Origin: Clusia tigrina
Lineage: Eukaryota; Arthropoda; Insecta; Diptera; Clusiidae
NCBI GenBank assembly: GCA_920105625.2
Contig: OV050032.1
Span: forward strand, 95,774,542-95,838,541
Direction of reading: 5' to 3'
DNA: 64,000 nt
Positions 23,126-36,649 of the stretch are shown piece by piece. The notes under the pieces were generated by a model that was not told the DNA's origin, did no database searches, and was given only the letters and a program-made list of their open reading frames with translations. The first letter of the stretch is position 1. Each line of letters starts with the position of its first letter. Made by a program: the position numbers and the translations under genes.

Positions 23126-26100
23126 TTGCAACATACAAATGCTTGTAATTTTTTACTGGAGCGTCATAAAACCTTGAAATTTTGCAACAATAAAGTACTC
23201 GAGCCTCTTGTCAATTTAAGCTATCGCTCAAAGCTATCCTACCCTAGAGTCCCAAATCACACACTGATAAAACTTCAAATGGCCCTAACTTCTATAAGGT
23301 ACGTTCTACACCTATCAAAGTTTGCAACATACACATGTTTGTAACTTTTTACTGGAGCGTCATAAAACCTTGAAGTTTTGTAACAAAAAAGTACTCGAGC
23401 CTCTTGTCAATTTAAGCCATCGCTCAAAGCTATGCTACCCTTGAGTCCAAAATCAAACACTGATAAAACTTCAAACGCCCCTAACTTCTATACGGTACGT
23501 CCTACACCTATCAAAGTTTGCAACATACAAATGCTTGTAACTTTTTACTGGAGCGTCATAAAACCTTGAAATTTTGTAACAATAAAGTACTCGAGCCTCT
23601 TGTCAATTTAAGCCATCGCTCAAAGCTATGCTACCCTTGAGTCCCAAATCAAACACTGATAAAACTTCAAACGCCCCTAACTTCTTTACGGTACGTCCTA
23701 CACCTATCAAAGTTTGCAACATACAAATGCTTGTAATTTTTTACTGGAGCGTCATAAAACCTTGAAATTTTGCAACAATAAAGTACTCGAGCCTCTTGTC
23801 AATTTAAGCTATCGCTCAAAGCTATCCTACCCTAGAGTCCCAAATCAAACACTGATAAAACTTCAAATGGCCCTAACTTCTATAAGGTACGTTCTACACC
23901 TATCAAAGTTTGCAACATACACATGTTTGTAACTTTTTACTGGAGCGTCATAAAAACTTGAAGTTTTGTAACAAAAAAGTACTCGAGCCTCTTGTCAATT
24001 TAAGCCATCGCTCAAAGCTATGCTACCCTTGAGTCCAAAATCAAACACTGATAAAACTTCAAACGCCCCTAACTTCTATACGGTACGTCCTACACCTTTC
24101 AAAGTTTGCAACATACAAATGCTTGTAACTTTTTACTGGAGCGTCATAAAACCTTGAAATTTTGTAACAATAAAGTACTCGAGCCTCTTGTCAATTTAAG
24201 CCATCGCTCAAAGCTATGCTACCCTAGAGTCCCAAATCAAACACTGATAAAACTTCAAACGCCCCTAACTTCTTTACGGTACGTCCTACACATATCAAAG
24301 TTTGCAACATTTAAATGCTTGTAACTTTTTACTGGAGCGTCATAAAACCTTGAAATTTTGTAACAATAAAGTACTCGAGCATCTTGTCAATTTAAGATAT
24401 CGCTCAAAGCTATGCTTCCATTGAGTCCCAAATCAAACACTGATAAAACTTCAAATGGCAATTACTTCTATACGGTACGTCCTACACCTATCAAAGTTTG
24501 CAACATACAAATGCTTGTAACTTTTTACTGGAGCGTCATAAAACCTTGAAATTTTGTAACAATAAAGTACTCGAGCCTCTTGTCAATTTAAGCTATCGCT
24601 CAAAGCTATGCTACCCTAGAGTCCCAAATCAAACACTGATAAAACTTCAAACGCCCCTAACTTCTTTACGGTATGCCCTACACATATCAAAGTTTGCAAC
24701 ATTTAAATGCTTGTAACTTTTTACTGGAGCGTCATAAAACCTTGAAATTTTGTAACAATAAAGTACTCGAGCCTCTTGTCAATTTAAGCCATCGCTCAAA
24801 GCTATGCTACCCTAGAGTCCCAAATCAAACACTGATAAAACTTCAAACGCCCCTAACTTCTTTACGGTACGTCCTACACATATCAAAGTTTGCAACATAT
24901 AAATGCTTGTAACTTTTTACTGGAGCGTCATAAAACCTTGAAATTTTGTAACAATAAAGTACTCGAGCCTCTTGTCAATTTAAGCTATCGCTCAAAGCTA
25001 TGCTACCCTAGAGTCCCAAATCAAACACTGATAAAACTTCAAACGCCCCTAACTTCTTTACGGTACGTCCTACACATATCAAAGTTTGCAACATTCAAAT
25101 GCTTGTAACTTTTTACTGGAGCGTCATAAAACCTTGAAATTTTGTAACAATGAAGTACTGGAGCCTCTTGTCAATTTAAGCCATCGCTCAAAGCTTTGCT
25201 ACCCTTGAGTCCCAAATCAAACACTGATAAAACTTCAAACGCCCCTAACTTCTTTACGGTACGTCCTACACATATCAAAGTTTGCAACATACAAATGATT
25301 GTAACTTTTTACTGGAGCGTCATAAAACCTTGAAATTTTGTAACAATAAAGTACTCGAGCATCTTGTCCATTTAAGTTATCGCACAAAGCTATGCTACCT
25401 TAGAGTCCCATATCAAACACTGATAAAACTTCAAATGGCCCTAACTTCTATACGGTATGTCCTACACCTATCAAAGTTTGCAACATACAAATGCTTGTAA
25501 CTTTTTACTGGAGCGTCATAAAACCTTGAAATTTTGTAACAATAAAGTACTCGAGCATCTTGTCAATTTAAGCCATCGCTCAAAGCTATGCTACCCTTGA
25601 GTCCCAAATCAAACACTGATAAAACTTCAAATGGCTCTAACTTCTATACGGTACGTCCGACACCTATCAAAGTTTGCGACATACAAATGCTTGTAACTTT
25701 TTACTGGAGCGTCATAAAACCTTGAACTTTTGTAACAATGAAGTACCCGAGCCTCTTGTCAATTTAAGCTATCGCACAAAGCTATGCTACCCTAGAGTCC
25801 CAAATCAAACACTGATAAAACTTCAAATGGCTCTAACTTCTATACGGTACGTCCTACACCTATCAAAGTTTGCAACATACAAATGCTTGTAACTTTTTAC
25901 TGGAGCGTCATAAAACCTTGAAATTTTGTAACAATGAAGTACTCGAGCATGTTGTCAATTTAAGTTATCGCTCAAAGCTATGCTACCCTAGAGTCCCAAA
26001 TCAAACACTGATAAAACTTCAAATGGCCCTAATTTCTATACGGTACGTCCTACACCTATCAAAGTTTGCAACATACAAATGCTTGTAACTTTTTACTGGA

Positions 26101-29100
26101 GCGTCATAAAACCTTGAAATTTTGTAACAATAAAGTACTCGAGCATCTTGTCCATTTAAGTTATCGCACAAAGCTATGCTACCTTAGAGTCCCATATCAA
26201 ACACTGATAAAACTTCAAACGCCCCTAACTTCTATACGGTACGTCCTACACCTATCAAAGTTTGCAACATACAAATGCTTGTAACTTTTTACTGGAGCGT
26301 CATAAAACCTTGAAATTTTGTAACAATGAAGTACTCGAGTCTCTTGTCAATTTAAGCCATCGCTCAAAGCTATGCTACCCTTGAGTCCCAAATCAAACAA
26401 TGATAAAACTTCAAACGCCGCTAACTTCTTTACGGTACATCCTACACATATCAAAGTTTGCAACATACAAATGCTTGTAACTTTTTACTGGAGTGTCATA
26501 AAACCTTGAAATTTTGTAACAATAAAGTACTCGAGCCTCTTGTCAATTTAAGCTATCGCTCAAAGCTATGCTACCCTAGAGTCCCAAATCAAACACTGAT
26601 ATAACTTCAAACGCCCCTAACTTCTTTACGGTACGTCCTACACCTATCAAAGTTTGCAACATACAAATGCTTGTAACTTTTTACTGGAGCGTCATAAAAC
26701 CTTGAAATTTTGTAACAATAAAGTACTCGAGCATCTTGTCCATTTAAGTTATCGCACAAAGCTATGCTACCCTAGAGTCCCAAATCAAACACTGATAAAA
26801 CTTCAAACGCCCCTAACTTCTATACGGTACGTCCTACACCTATCAAAGTTTGCGACATACAAATGCTTGTAACTTTTTACTGGAGCGTCATAAAACCTTG
26901 AACTTTTGTAACAATGAAGTACCCGAGCCTCTTGTCAATTTAAGCTATCGCACAAAGCTATGCTACCCTAGAGTCCCAAATCAAACACTGATAAAACTTC
27001 AAATGGCTCTAACTTCTATACGGTACGTCCTACACCTATCAAAGTTTGCAACATACAAATGCTTGTAACTTTTTACTGGAGCGTCATAAAACCTTGAAAT
27101 TTTATAACAATGAAGTACTCGAGCATGTTGTCAATTTAAGTTATCGCTCAAAGCTATGCTACCCTAGAGTCCCAAATCAAACACTGATAAAACTTCAAAT
27201 GGCCCTAACTTCTATACGGTACGTCCTACACCTATCAAAGTTTGCAACATACAAATGCTTGCAACTTTTTACTGGAGCGTCATAAAACATTGAAATTTTG
27301 TAACAATGAAGTACTCGAGCCTCTTGTCCATTTAAGTTATCGCACAAAGCTATGCTACCCTTGAGTCCCAAATCAAACACTGATAAAACTTCAAACGCCC
27401 CTAACTTCTATACGGTACGTCCTACACCTATCAAAGTTTGCGACATACAAATGCTTGTAACTTTTTACTGGAGCGTCATAAAACCTTGAACTTTTGTAAC
27501 AATGAAGTAACCGAGCCTCTTGTCAATTTAAGCTATCGCACAAAGCTATGCTACCCTAGAGTCCCAAATCAAACACTGATAAAACTTCAAATGGCTCTAA
27601 CTTCTATACGGTACGTCCTACACCTATCAAAGTTTGCAACATACAAATGCTTGTAACTTTTTACTGGAGCGTCATAAAACCTTGAAATTTTGTAACAATG
27701 AAGTACTCGAGCATGTTGTCAATTTAAGTTATCGCTCAAAGCTATGCTACCCTAGAGTCCCAAATCAAACACTGATAAAACTTCAAATGGCCCTAACTTC
27801 TATACGGTACGTCCTACACCTATCAAAGTTTGCAACATACAAATGCTTGCAACTTTTTACTGGAGCGTCATAAAACCTTGAAATTTTGTAACAATGAAGT
27901 AATCGAGCCTCTTGTCAATTTAAGCCATCGCTCAAAGCTATGCTACCCTTGAGTCCCAAATCAAACACTGATAAAACTTCAAATGGCCCTAACTTCTATA
28001 CGGTAAGTCCTACACCTATAAAAGTTTGCAACATACAAATGCTTGTAACTTTTTACTGGATCGTCATAGAACCTTGAAGTTTTGTAACACTGAAGTACTC
28101 GAGCCTCTTGTCAATTTAAGCCATCGCTCAAAGCTATGCTACCCTAGAGTCCCAAATCAAACACTGATAAAACTTCAAATGGCCCTAACTTCTATACGGT
28201 ACGTCCTACACCAATCAAAATTTGCAACATACAAATGCTTGTAATTTTTTACTGGAACGTCATAAAACCTTGAAATTTGGCAACAATAAAGTACTCGAGC
28301 CTCTTGTCAATTTAAGCTATCGCTCAAAGCTATCCTACTCTAGAGTCCCAAATCAAACACTGATAAAACTTCAAATGGCCCTAACTTCTATAAGGTACGT
28401 TCTACACCTATCAAAGTTTGCAACATACAAATGCTTGTAACTTTTTACTGGAGCGTCATAAAACCTTGAAATTTTGTAACAATGAAGTACTCGAGCATGT
28501 TGTCAATTTAAGTTATCGCTCAAAGCTATGCTACCCTAGAGTCCCAAATCAAACACTGATAAAACTTCAAATGGCCTTAACTTCTATACGGTACGTCCTA
28601 CACCTATCAAAGTTTGCAACATACAAATGCTTGTATCTTTTTACTGGAGCGTCATAAAACCTTGAAATTTTGTAACAATAAAGTACTCGAGCCTCTTGTC
28701 AATTTAAGTTATCGCTCAAAGCTATGCTACCCTAGAGTCCCAAATCAAACACTGATAAAACTTCAAACGCCCCTAACTTCTATACGGTACGTCCTACACC
28801 TATCAAAGTTTGCAACACACAAATGCTTGTAACTTTTTACTGGAGCGTCATAAAACCTTGAAATTTTGTAACAATAAAGTACTCGAGCCTCTTGTCAATT
28901 TAAGCTATCCCTCAAAACTATGCTAACCTAGAGTCCCAAATCAAACACTGATAAAACTTCAAATGGCCCTAACTTCTATACGGTACGTCCTAAACCTATC
29001 AAAGTTTGCAACATACAAATGCTTGCAACTTTTTACTGGAGCGTCATAAAACCTTGAAATTTTGTAACAATGAAGTACTCGAGCCTCTTGTCAATTCAAG

Positions 29101-29985
29101 CCATCGCTCAAAGCTATCCTACCCTAGAGTCCCAAATCAAACACTGATAAAACTTCAAATGGCCCTAACTTCTATAAGGTACGTTCTACACCTATCAAAG
29201 TTTGCAACATACACATGTTTGTAACTTTTTACTGGAGCGTCATAAAACCTTGAAGTTTTGTAACAAAAAAGTACTCGAGCCTCTTGTCAATTTAAGCCAT
29301 CGCTCAAAGCTATGCTACCCTTGAGTCCAAAATCAAACACTGATAAAACTTCAAACGCCCCTAACTTCTATACGGTACGTCCTACACCTATCAAAGTTTG
29401 CAACATACAAATGCTTGTAACTTTTTACTGGAGCGTCATAAAACCTTGAAATTTTGTAACAATAAAGTACTCGAGCCTCTTGTCAATTTAAGCCATCGCT
29501 CAAAGCTATGCTACCCTAGAGTCCCAAATCAAACACTGATAAAACTTCAAACGCCCCTAACTTCTTTACGGTACGTCCTACACATATCAAAGTTTGCAAC
29601 ATTTAAATGCTTGTAACTTTTTACTGGAGCGTCATAAAACCTTGAAATTTTGTAACAATAAAGTACTCGAGCATCTTGTCAATTTAAGATATCGCTCAAA
29701 GCTATGCTTCCATTGAGTCCCAAATCAAACACTGATAAAACTTCAAATGGCAATAACTTCTATACGGTACGTCCTACACCTATCAAAGTTTGCAACATAC
29801 AAATGCTTGTAACTTTTTACTGGAGCGTCATAAAACCTTGAAATTTTGTAACAATAAAGTACTCGAGCCTCTTGTCAATTTAAGCTATCGCTCAAAGCTA
29901 TGCTACCCTAGAGTCCCAAATCAAACACTGATAAAACTTCAAACGCCCCTAACTTCTTTACGGTACGTCCTTCACATATCAAAGT
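23126..29985 (+). repeat. Long block R, sister of the 7.3-15.5 kb block
   Basis: Order and rare variants follow block L, but seven units are missing in four places: after 25,282 (two units), after 25,870 (one), after 27,046 (two), and at 29,006 (two, by a hybrid monomer). Shared rarities include 'aaatgattg' (9,406 and 25,282), 'gtaaccgag' (12,542 and 27,438), 'tggaacgtc' with 'atttggcaac' (13,326 and 28,222) and 'gtactggagcc' with 'gctttgctacc' (9,210 and 25,086). Whether R lost units or L gained them cannot be settled without an outgroup. For 11,954 and 12,150, which duplicate neighbours in L, gain in L is likely. Confidence 0.83.
29006..29201 (+). repeat. Hybrid monomer joining 14,110-like and 14,502-like halves
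   Basis: The left part has 'gcttgcaac', 'aacaatgaag' and the rare 'gtcaattcaagcc', as at 14,110. The right part has 'gctatcctaccctagag', 'tctataagg' and 'acgttcta', as at 14,502. The switch lies in 'cgctcaaagctat', between about 29,103 and 29,117. Before it the offset to block L is 76 units and after it 74, exactly as expected for a crossover that removed two units. Confidence 0.88.
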
Positions 29986-31161
29986 TTGCAACATTTAAAT
30001 GCTTGTAACTTTTTACTGGAGCGTCATAAAACCTTGAAATTTTGTAACAATAAAGTACTCGAGCCTCTTGTCAATTTAAGCCATCGCTCAAAGCTATGCT
30101 ACCCTAGAGTCCAAAATCAAACACTGATAAAACTTCAAACGCCCCTAACTTCTATACGGTACGTCCTACACCTATCAAAGTTTGCAACAGACAAATGCTT
30201 GTCACTTTTTACTGGAGCGTCATAAAACCTTGAAATTTTGTAACAATAAAGTACTCGACCCTCTTGTCAATTTAAGCCATCTCTCAAAGATATGCTACCC
30301 TTGTGTCCCAAATCAAACACTGATAAAACTTCTAATGGCCCTAACTTCTATACGGTATGTCCTACACCTATCAAAGTTTGCAACATACAAATGCTTGTAA
30401 CTTTTTACTGGAGCGTCATAAAACCTTGAAATTTTGTAACAATAAAGTACTCGAGCCTCTTGTCAATTTAAGCCATCGCTCAAAGCTATGCTACCCTAGA
30501 GTCCCAAATCAAACACTGATAAAACTTCAAACGCCCCTAACTTCTTTACGGTACGTCCTACACATATCAAAGTTTGCAACATACAAATGCTTGTAACTTT
30601 TTACTGGAGCGTCATAAAACCTTGAAATTTTGTAACAATAAAGTACTCGACCCTCTTGTCAATTTAAGCCATCTCTCAAAGATATGCTACCCTTGTGTCC
30701 CAAATCAAACACTGATAAAACTTCAAATGGCTCTAACTTCTATACGGTACGTCCTACACCTATCAAAGTTTGCAACATACAAATGCTTGTAACTTTTTAC
30801 TGGAGCGTCATAAAACCTTGAAATTTTGTAACAATGAAGTACTCGAGCATGTTGTCAATTTAAGTTATCGCTCAAAGCTATGCTACCCTAGAGTCCCAAA
30901 TCAAACACTGATAAAACTTCAAATGGCCCTAACTTCTATACGGTACGTCCTACACCTATCAAAGTTTGCAACATAAAAATGCTTGCAACTTTTTACTGGA
31001 GCGTCATAAAACCTTGAAATTTTGTAACAATGAAGTACTCGAGCCTCTTGTCAATTTAAGCCATCGCTCAAAGCTATGCTACCCTTGAGTCCAAAATCAA
31101 ACACTGATAAAACTTCAAATGGCCCTAACTTCTATACGGTAAGTCCTACACCTATAAAAGT
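29986..31161 (+). repeat. Transition block where the 'cgacc / tgtgtcc' subfamily appears
   Basis: Units at 30,182 and 30,574 have 'ctcgaccctc', 'ccatctctcaaagatatg' and 'cttgtgtccc'. This linked set does not occur further left but is common beyond 42 kb. The unit at 30,182 also has private changes ('caacagac', 'gtcactttt', 'cttctaatgg'). Units 30,378 and 30,770 are ordinary types. Confidence 0.8.
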
Positions 31162-34100
31162 TTGCAACATACAAATGCTTGTAACTTTTTACTGGATCGT
31201 CATAGAACCTTGAAGTTTTGTAACACTGAAGTACTCGAGCCTCTTGTCAATTTAAGCCATCGCTCAAAGCTATGCTACCCTAGAGTCCCAAATCAAACAC
31301 TGATAAAACTTCAAATGGCCCTAACTTCTATACGGTACGTCCTACACCAATCAAAATTTGCAACATACAAATGCTTGTAATTTTTTACTGGAACGTCATA
31401 AAACCTTGAAATTTGGCAACAATAAAGTACTCGAGCCTCTTGTCAATTTAAGCTATCGCTCAAAGCTATCCTACTCTAGAGTCCCAAATCAAACACTGAT
31501 AAAATTTCAAATGGCCCTAACTTCTATAAGGTACGTTCTACACCTATCAAAGTTTGCAACATACAAATGCTTGTAACTTTTTACTGGAGCGTCATAAAAC
31601 CTTGAAATTTTGTAACAATGAAGTACTCGAGCATGTTGTCAATTTAAGTTATCGCTCAAAGCTATGCTACCCTAGAGTCCCAAATCAAACACTGATAAAA
31701 CTTCAAATGGCCCTAACTTCTATACGGTACGTCCTACACCTATCAAAGTTTGCAACATACAAATGCTTGTATCTTTTTACTGGAGCGTCATAAAACCTTG
31801 AAATTTTGTAACAATAAAGTACTCGAGCCTCTTGTCAATTTAAGTTATCGCTCAAAGCTATGCTACCCTAGAGTCCCAAATCAAACACTGATAAAACTTC
31901 AAACGCCCCTAACTTCTATACGGTACGTCCTACACCTATCAAAGTTTGCAACACACAAATGCTTGTAACTTTTTACTGGAGCGTCATAAAACCTTGAAAT
32001 TTTGTAACAATAAAGTACTCGAGCCTCTTGTCAATTTAAGCTATCCCTCAAAACTATGCTAACCTAGAGTCCCAAATCAAACACTGATAAAACTTCAAAT
32101 GGCCCTAACTTCTATACGGTACGTCCTAAACCTATCAAAGTTTGCAACATACAAATGCTTGCAACTTTTTACTGGAGCGTCATAAAACCTTGAAATTTTC
32201 TAACAATGAAGTACTCGAGCCTCTTGTCAATTTAAGCCATCGCTCAAAGCTATGCTACCCTTGAGTCCCAAATCAAACACTGATAAAACTTCAAACGCCC
32301 CTAACTTCCTTACGGTACGTCCTACACCTATCTGAGTTTGCAACATACAAATGCTTGTAACTTTTTACTGGAGCGTCATAAAACCTTGAAATTTTGTAGC
32401 AATAAAGTACTCGAGCCTCTTGTCAATTTAAGCCATCGCTCAAAGCTATGCTACCCTAGAGTCCCAAATCAAACACTGATAAAACTTCAAATGGCCCTAA
32501 CTTCTATACGGTACGTCCTACACCAATCAAAGTTTGCAACATACAAATGCTTGTAATTTTTTACTGGAGCGTCATAAAACCTTGAAATTTTGTAACAATA
32601 AAGTACTCGAGCCTCTTGTCAATTTAAGCCATCGCTCAAAGCTATGCTACCCTTGAGTCCAAAATCAAACACTGATAAAACTTCAAACGCCCCTAACTTC
32701 TATACGGTACGTCCTACACCTATCAAAGTTTGCAACATACAAATGCTTGTAACTTTTTACTGGAGCGTCATAAAACCTTGAAATTTTGTAACAATAAAGT
32801 ACTCGAGCCTCTTGTCAATTTAAGCCATCGCTCAAAGCTATGCTACCCTAGAGTCCCAAATCAAACACTGATAAAACTTCAAACGCCCCTAACTTCTTTA
32901 CGGTACGTCCTACACATATCAAAGTTTGCAACATTTAAATGCTTGTAACTTTTTACTGGAGCGTCATAAAACCTTGAAATTTTGTAACAATAAAGTACTC
33001 GAGCATCTTGTCAATTTAAGATATCGCTCAAAGCTATGCTTCCATTGAGTCCCAAATCAAACACTGATAAAACTTCAAATGGCAATAACTTCTATACGGT
33101 ACGTCCTACACCTATCAAAGTTTGCAACATACAAATGCTTGTAACTTTTTACTGGAGCGTCATAAAACCTTGAAATTTTGTAACAATAAAGTACTCGAGC
33201 CTCTTGTCAATTTAAGCAATCGCTCAAAGCTATGCTACCCTAGAGTCCCAAATCAAACACTGATAAAACTTCAAATGGCCCTAACTTCTATACGGTACGT
33301 CCTACACCAATCAAAGTTTGCAACATACAAATGCTTGTAATTTTTTACTGGAGCGTCATAAAACCTTGAAATTTTGTAACAATAAAGTACTCGAGCCTCT
33401 TGTCAATTTAAGCCATCGCTCAAAGCTATGCTACCCTTGAGTCCAAAATCAAACACTGATAAAACTTCAAACGCCCCTAACTTCTATACGGTACGTCCTA
33501 CACCTATCAAAGTTTGCAACATACAAATGCTTGTAACTTTTTACTGGAGCGTCATAAAACCTTGAAATTTTGTAACAATAAAGTACTCGAGCCTCTTGTC
33601 AATTTAAGCCATCGCTCAAAGCTATGCTACCCTAGAGTCCCAAATCAAACACTGATAAAACTTCAAACGCCCCTAACTTCTTTACGGTACGTCCTACACA
33701 TATCAAAGTTTGCAACATTTAAATGCTTGTAACTTTTTACTGGAGCGTCATAAAACCTTGAAATTTTGTAACAATAAAGTACTCGAGCATCTTGTCAATT
33801 TAAGATATCGCTCAAAGCTATGCTTCCATTGAGTCCCAAATCAAACACTGATAAAACTTCAAATGGCAATAACTTCTATACGGTACGTCCTACACCTATC
33901 AAAGTTTGCAACATACAAATGCTTGTAACTTTTTACTGGAGCGTCATAAAACCTTGAAATTTTGTAACAATAAAGTACTCGAGCCTCTTGTCAATTTAAG
34001 CCATCGCTCAAAGCTATGCTACCCTTGAGTCCCAAATCACACACTGATAAAACTTCAAATGGCCCTTACTTCTATACGGTAGGTCCTACACCTATCAAAG

Positions 34101-35865
34101 TTTGCAACATACAAATGCTTGTAACTTTTTACTGGAGCGTCATAAAACCTTGAAATTTTGTAACAATAAAGTACTCGAGCCTCTTGTCAATTTAAGCTAT
34201 CGCTCAAAGCTATGCTACCCTAAAGTCCCAAATCAAACACTGATAAAACTTCAAATGGCCCTAACTTCTTTACGGTACGTCCTACACCTATCAAAGTTTG
34301 CAACATACAAATGCTTGTAACTTTTTACTGGAGCGTCATAAAACCTTGAAATTTTGTAACAATGAAGTACTCGAGCCTCTTGTCAATTCAAGCCATCGCT
34401 CAAAGCTATGCTACCCTTGAGTCCCAAATCAAACACTGATAAAACTTCAAACGCCCCTAACTTCCTTACGGTACGTCCTACACCTATCTGAGTTTGCAAC
34501 ATACAAATGCTTGTAACTTTTTACTGGAGCGTCATAAAACCTTGAAATTTTGTAGCAATAAAGTACTCGAGCCTCTTGTCAATTTAAGCCATCGCTCAAA
34601 GCTATGCTACCCTAGAGTCCCAAATCAAACACTGATAAAACTTCAAATGGCCCTAACTTCTATACGGTACGTCCTACACCAATCAAAGTTTGCAACATAC
34701 AAATGCTTGTAATTTTTTACTGGAGCGTCATAAAACCTTGAAATTTTGTAACAAAAAAGTACTCGAGCCTCTTGTCAATTTAAGCCATCGCTCAAAGCTA
34801 TGCTACCCTTGAGTCCAAAATCAAACACTGATAAAACTTCAAACGCCCCTAACTTCTATACGGTACGTCCTACACCTATCAAAGTTTGCAACATACAAAT
34901 GCTTGTAACTTTTTACTGGAGCGTCATAAAACCTTGAAATTTTGTAACAATAAAGTACTCGAGCCTCTTGTCAATTTAAGCCATCGCTCAAAGCTATGCT
35001 ACCCTAGAGTCCCAAATCAAACACTGATAAAACTTCAAACGCCCCTAACTTCTTTACGGTACGTCCTACACATATCAAAGTTTGCAACATTTAAATGCTT
35101 GTAACTTTTTACTGGAGCGTCATAAAACCTTGAAATTTTGTAACAATAAAGTACTCGAGCATCTTGTCAATTTAAGATATCGCTCAAAGCTATGCTTCCA
35201 TTGAGTCCCAAATCAAACACTGATAAAACTTCAAATGGCAATAACTTCTATACGGTACGTCCTACACCTATCAAAGTTTGCAACATACAAATGCTAGTAA
35301 CTTTTTACTGGAGCGTCATAAAACCTTGAAATTTTGTAACAATAAAGTACTCGAGCCTCTTGTCAATTTAAGCCATCGCTCAAAGCTATGCTACCCTTGA
35401 GTCCCAAATCACACACTGATAAAACTTCAAATGGCCCTTACTTCTATACGGTAGGTCCTACACCTATCAAAGTTTGCAACATACAAATGCTTGTAACTTT
35501 TTACTGGAGCGTCATAAAACCTTGAAATTTTGTAACAATAAAGTACTCGAGCCTCTTGTCAATTTAAGCTATCGCTCAAAGCTATGCTACCCTAAAGTCC
35601 CAAATCAAACACTGATAAAACTTCAAATGGCCCTAACTTCTTTACGGTACGTCCTACACCTATCAACGTTTGCAACATACAAATGCTTGTAACTTTTTAC
35701 TGGAGCGTCATATAACCTTGAAATTTTGTAACAATAAAGTACTCGAGCCTCTTGTCAATTTAAGCCATCGCTCAAAGCTATGCTACCATTGAGTCCCAAA
35801 TCAAACACTGATAAAACTTCAAACGCCCCAAACTTCTACACGGTACGTCCTACACCTATCAAAGT

Positions 35866-36061
35866 TGGCAACATACATATGCTTGTATCTTTTTACTGGA
35901 GCGTCATAAAACCTTGAAATTTTGTTACAATAAAGTACTCGAGCCTCTTGTCAATTTAAGCCATCGCTCAAAGCTAAGCTACCCTAGAGTCCCAAATCAA
36001 ACACTGATAAAACTCCAAACGCCCCTAACTTCTATACGGTACGTCCTACACCTATCAAAGT
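35866..36061 (+). repeat. NdeI-bearing monomer type
   Basis: This unit starts with TTGGCAAC in the usual alignment (TGGCAAC for TTGCAAC), has CATATG at 35,876, 'gtatcttttt', 'tgttacaataaag', 'gctaagctacc' and 'aaactccaaacg'. The same linked set recurs at 41,354, 45,274, 48,595, 51,143, 53,299 and 55,651. It is nearly always preceded by 'ccccaaacttctacacgg'. Confidence 0.85.
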
Positions 36062-36453
36062 TTGCAACATACAAATGCTTGTAACTTTTTACTGGAGCGT
36101 CATAAAACCTTGAAATTTTGTAACAATAAAGTACTCGAGCCTCTTGTCAATTTAAGCCATCGCTCAAAGCTATGCTACCCTTGAGTCCCAAATCACACAC
36201 TGATAAAACTTCAAATGGCCCTTACTTCTATACGGTACGTCCTACACCTATCAAAGTTTGCAACATAAAAATGCTTGCAACTTTTTACTGGAGCGTCATA
36301 AAACCTTGAAATTTTGTAACAATAAAGTACTCGAGCCTCTTGTCAATTTAAGCTATCGCTCAAAGCTATGCTACCCTAAAGTCCCAAATCAAACACTGAT
36401 AAAACTTCAAATGGCCCTAACTTCTTTACGGTACGTCCTACACCTATCAACGT

Positions 36454-36649
36454 TTGCAACATACAAATGCTTGTAACTTTTTACTGGAGCGTCATAAAAC
36501 CTTGAAATTTTGTAACAATAAAGTACTCGAGCCTCTTGTCAATTTAAGCCATCGCTCAAAGCTATGCTACCCTTGAGTCCAAAATCAAACACTGATAAAA
36601 CTTCAAATGGCCCTAACTTCTATACGGTAAGTCCTACACCTATAAAAGT
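36454..36649 (+). repeat. Hybrid monomer at the join of the two 28-unit copies
   Basis: The left part (follows 'tcaacg', 'gcttgtaac', 'aacaataaag') matches the unit at 41,942, which lies at the end of copy 2. The right part ('ccttgagtccaaaatc', 'ggtaagtcc', 'cctataaaag') matches the unit at 30,966, just before copy 1. This is the expected footprint of the unequal exchange that made the duplication. The breakpoint lies between about 36,520 and 36,573. Confidence 0.85.

Larger units (their letters stand above)
31162..36649 (+). repeat. 28-unit higher-order repeat, copy 1 (5,488 bp)
   Basis: Every unit from 31,162 to 36,258 has its match exactly 5,488 bp to the right. By eye I found roughly a dozen single-base differences and no indel, for example 'aattttctaac' in the unit at 32,142, 'aagcaatcg' in 33,122 and 'atgctagtaac' in 35,278. 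Smaller repeats are nested inside: four units (32,730 and 33,514), 11 units (32,338 and 34,494) and seven units (34,102 and 35,474). The last unit (36,454) is a hybrid at the join. Confidence 0.9.
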
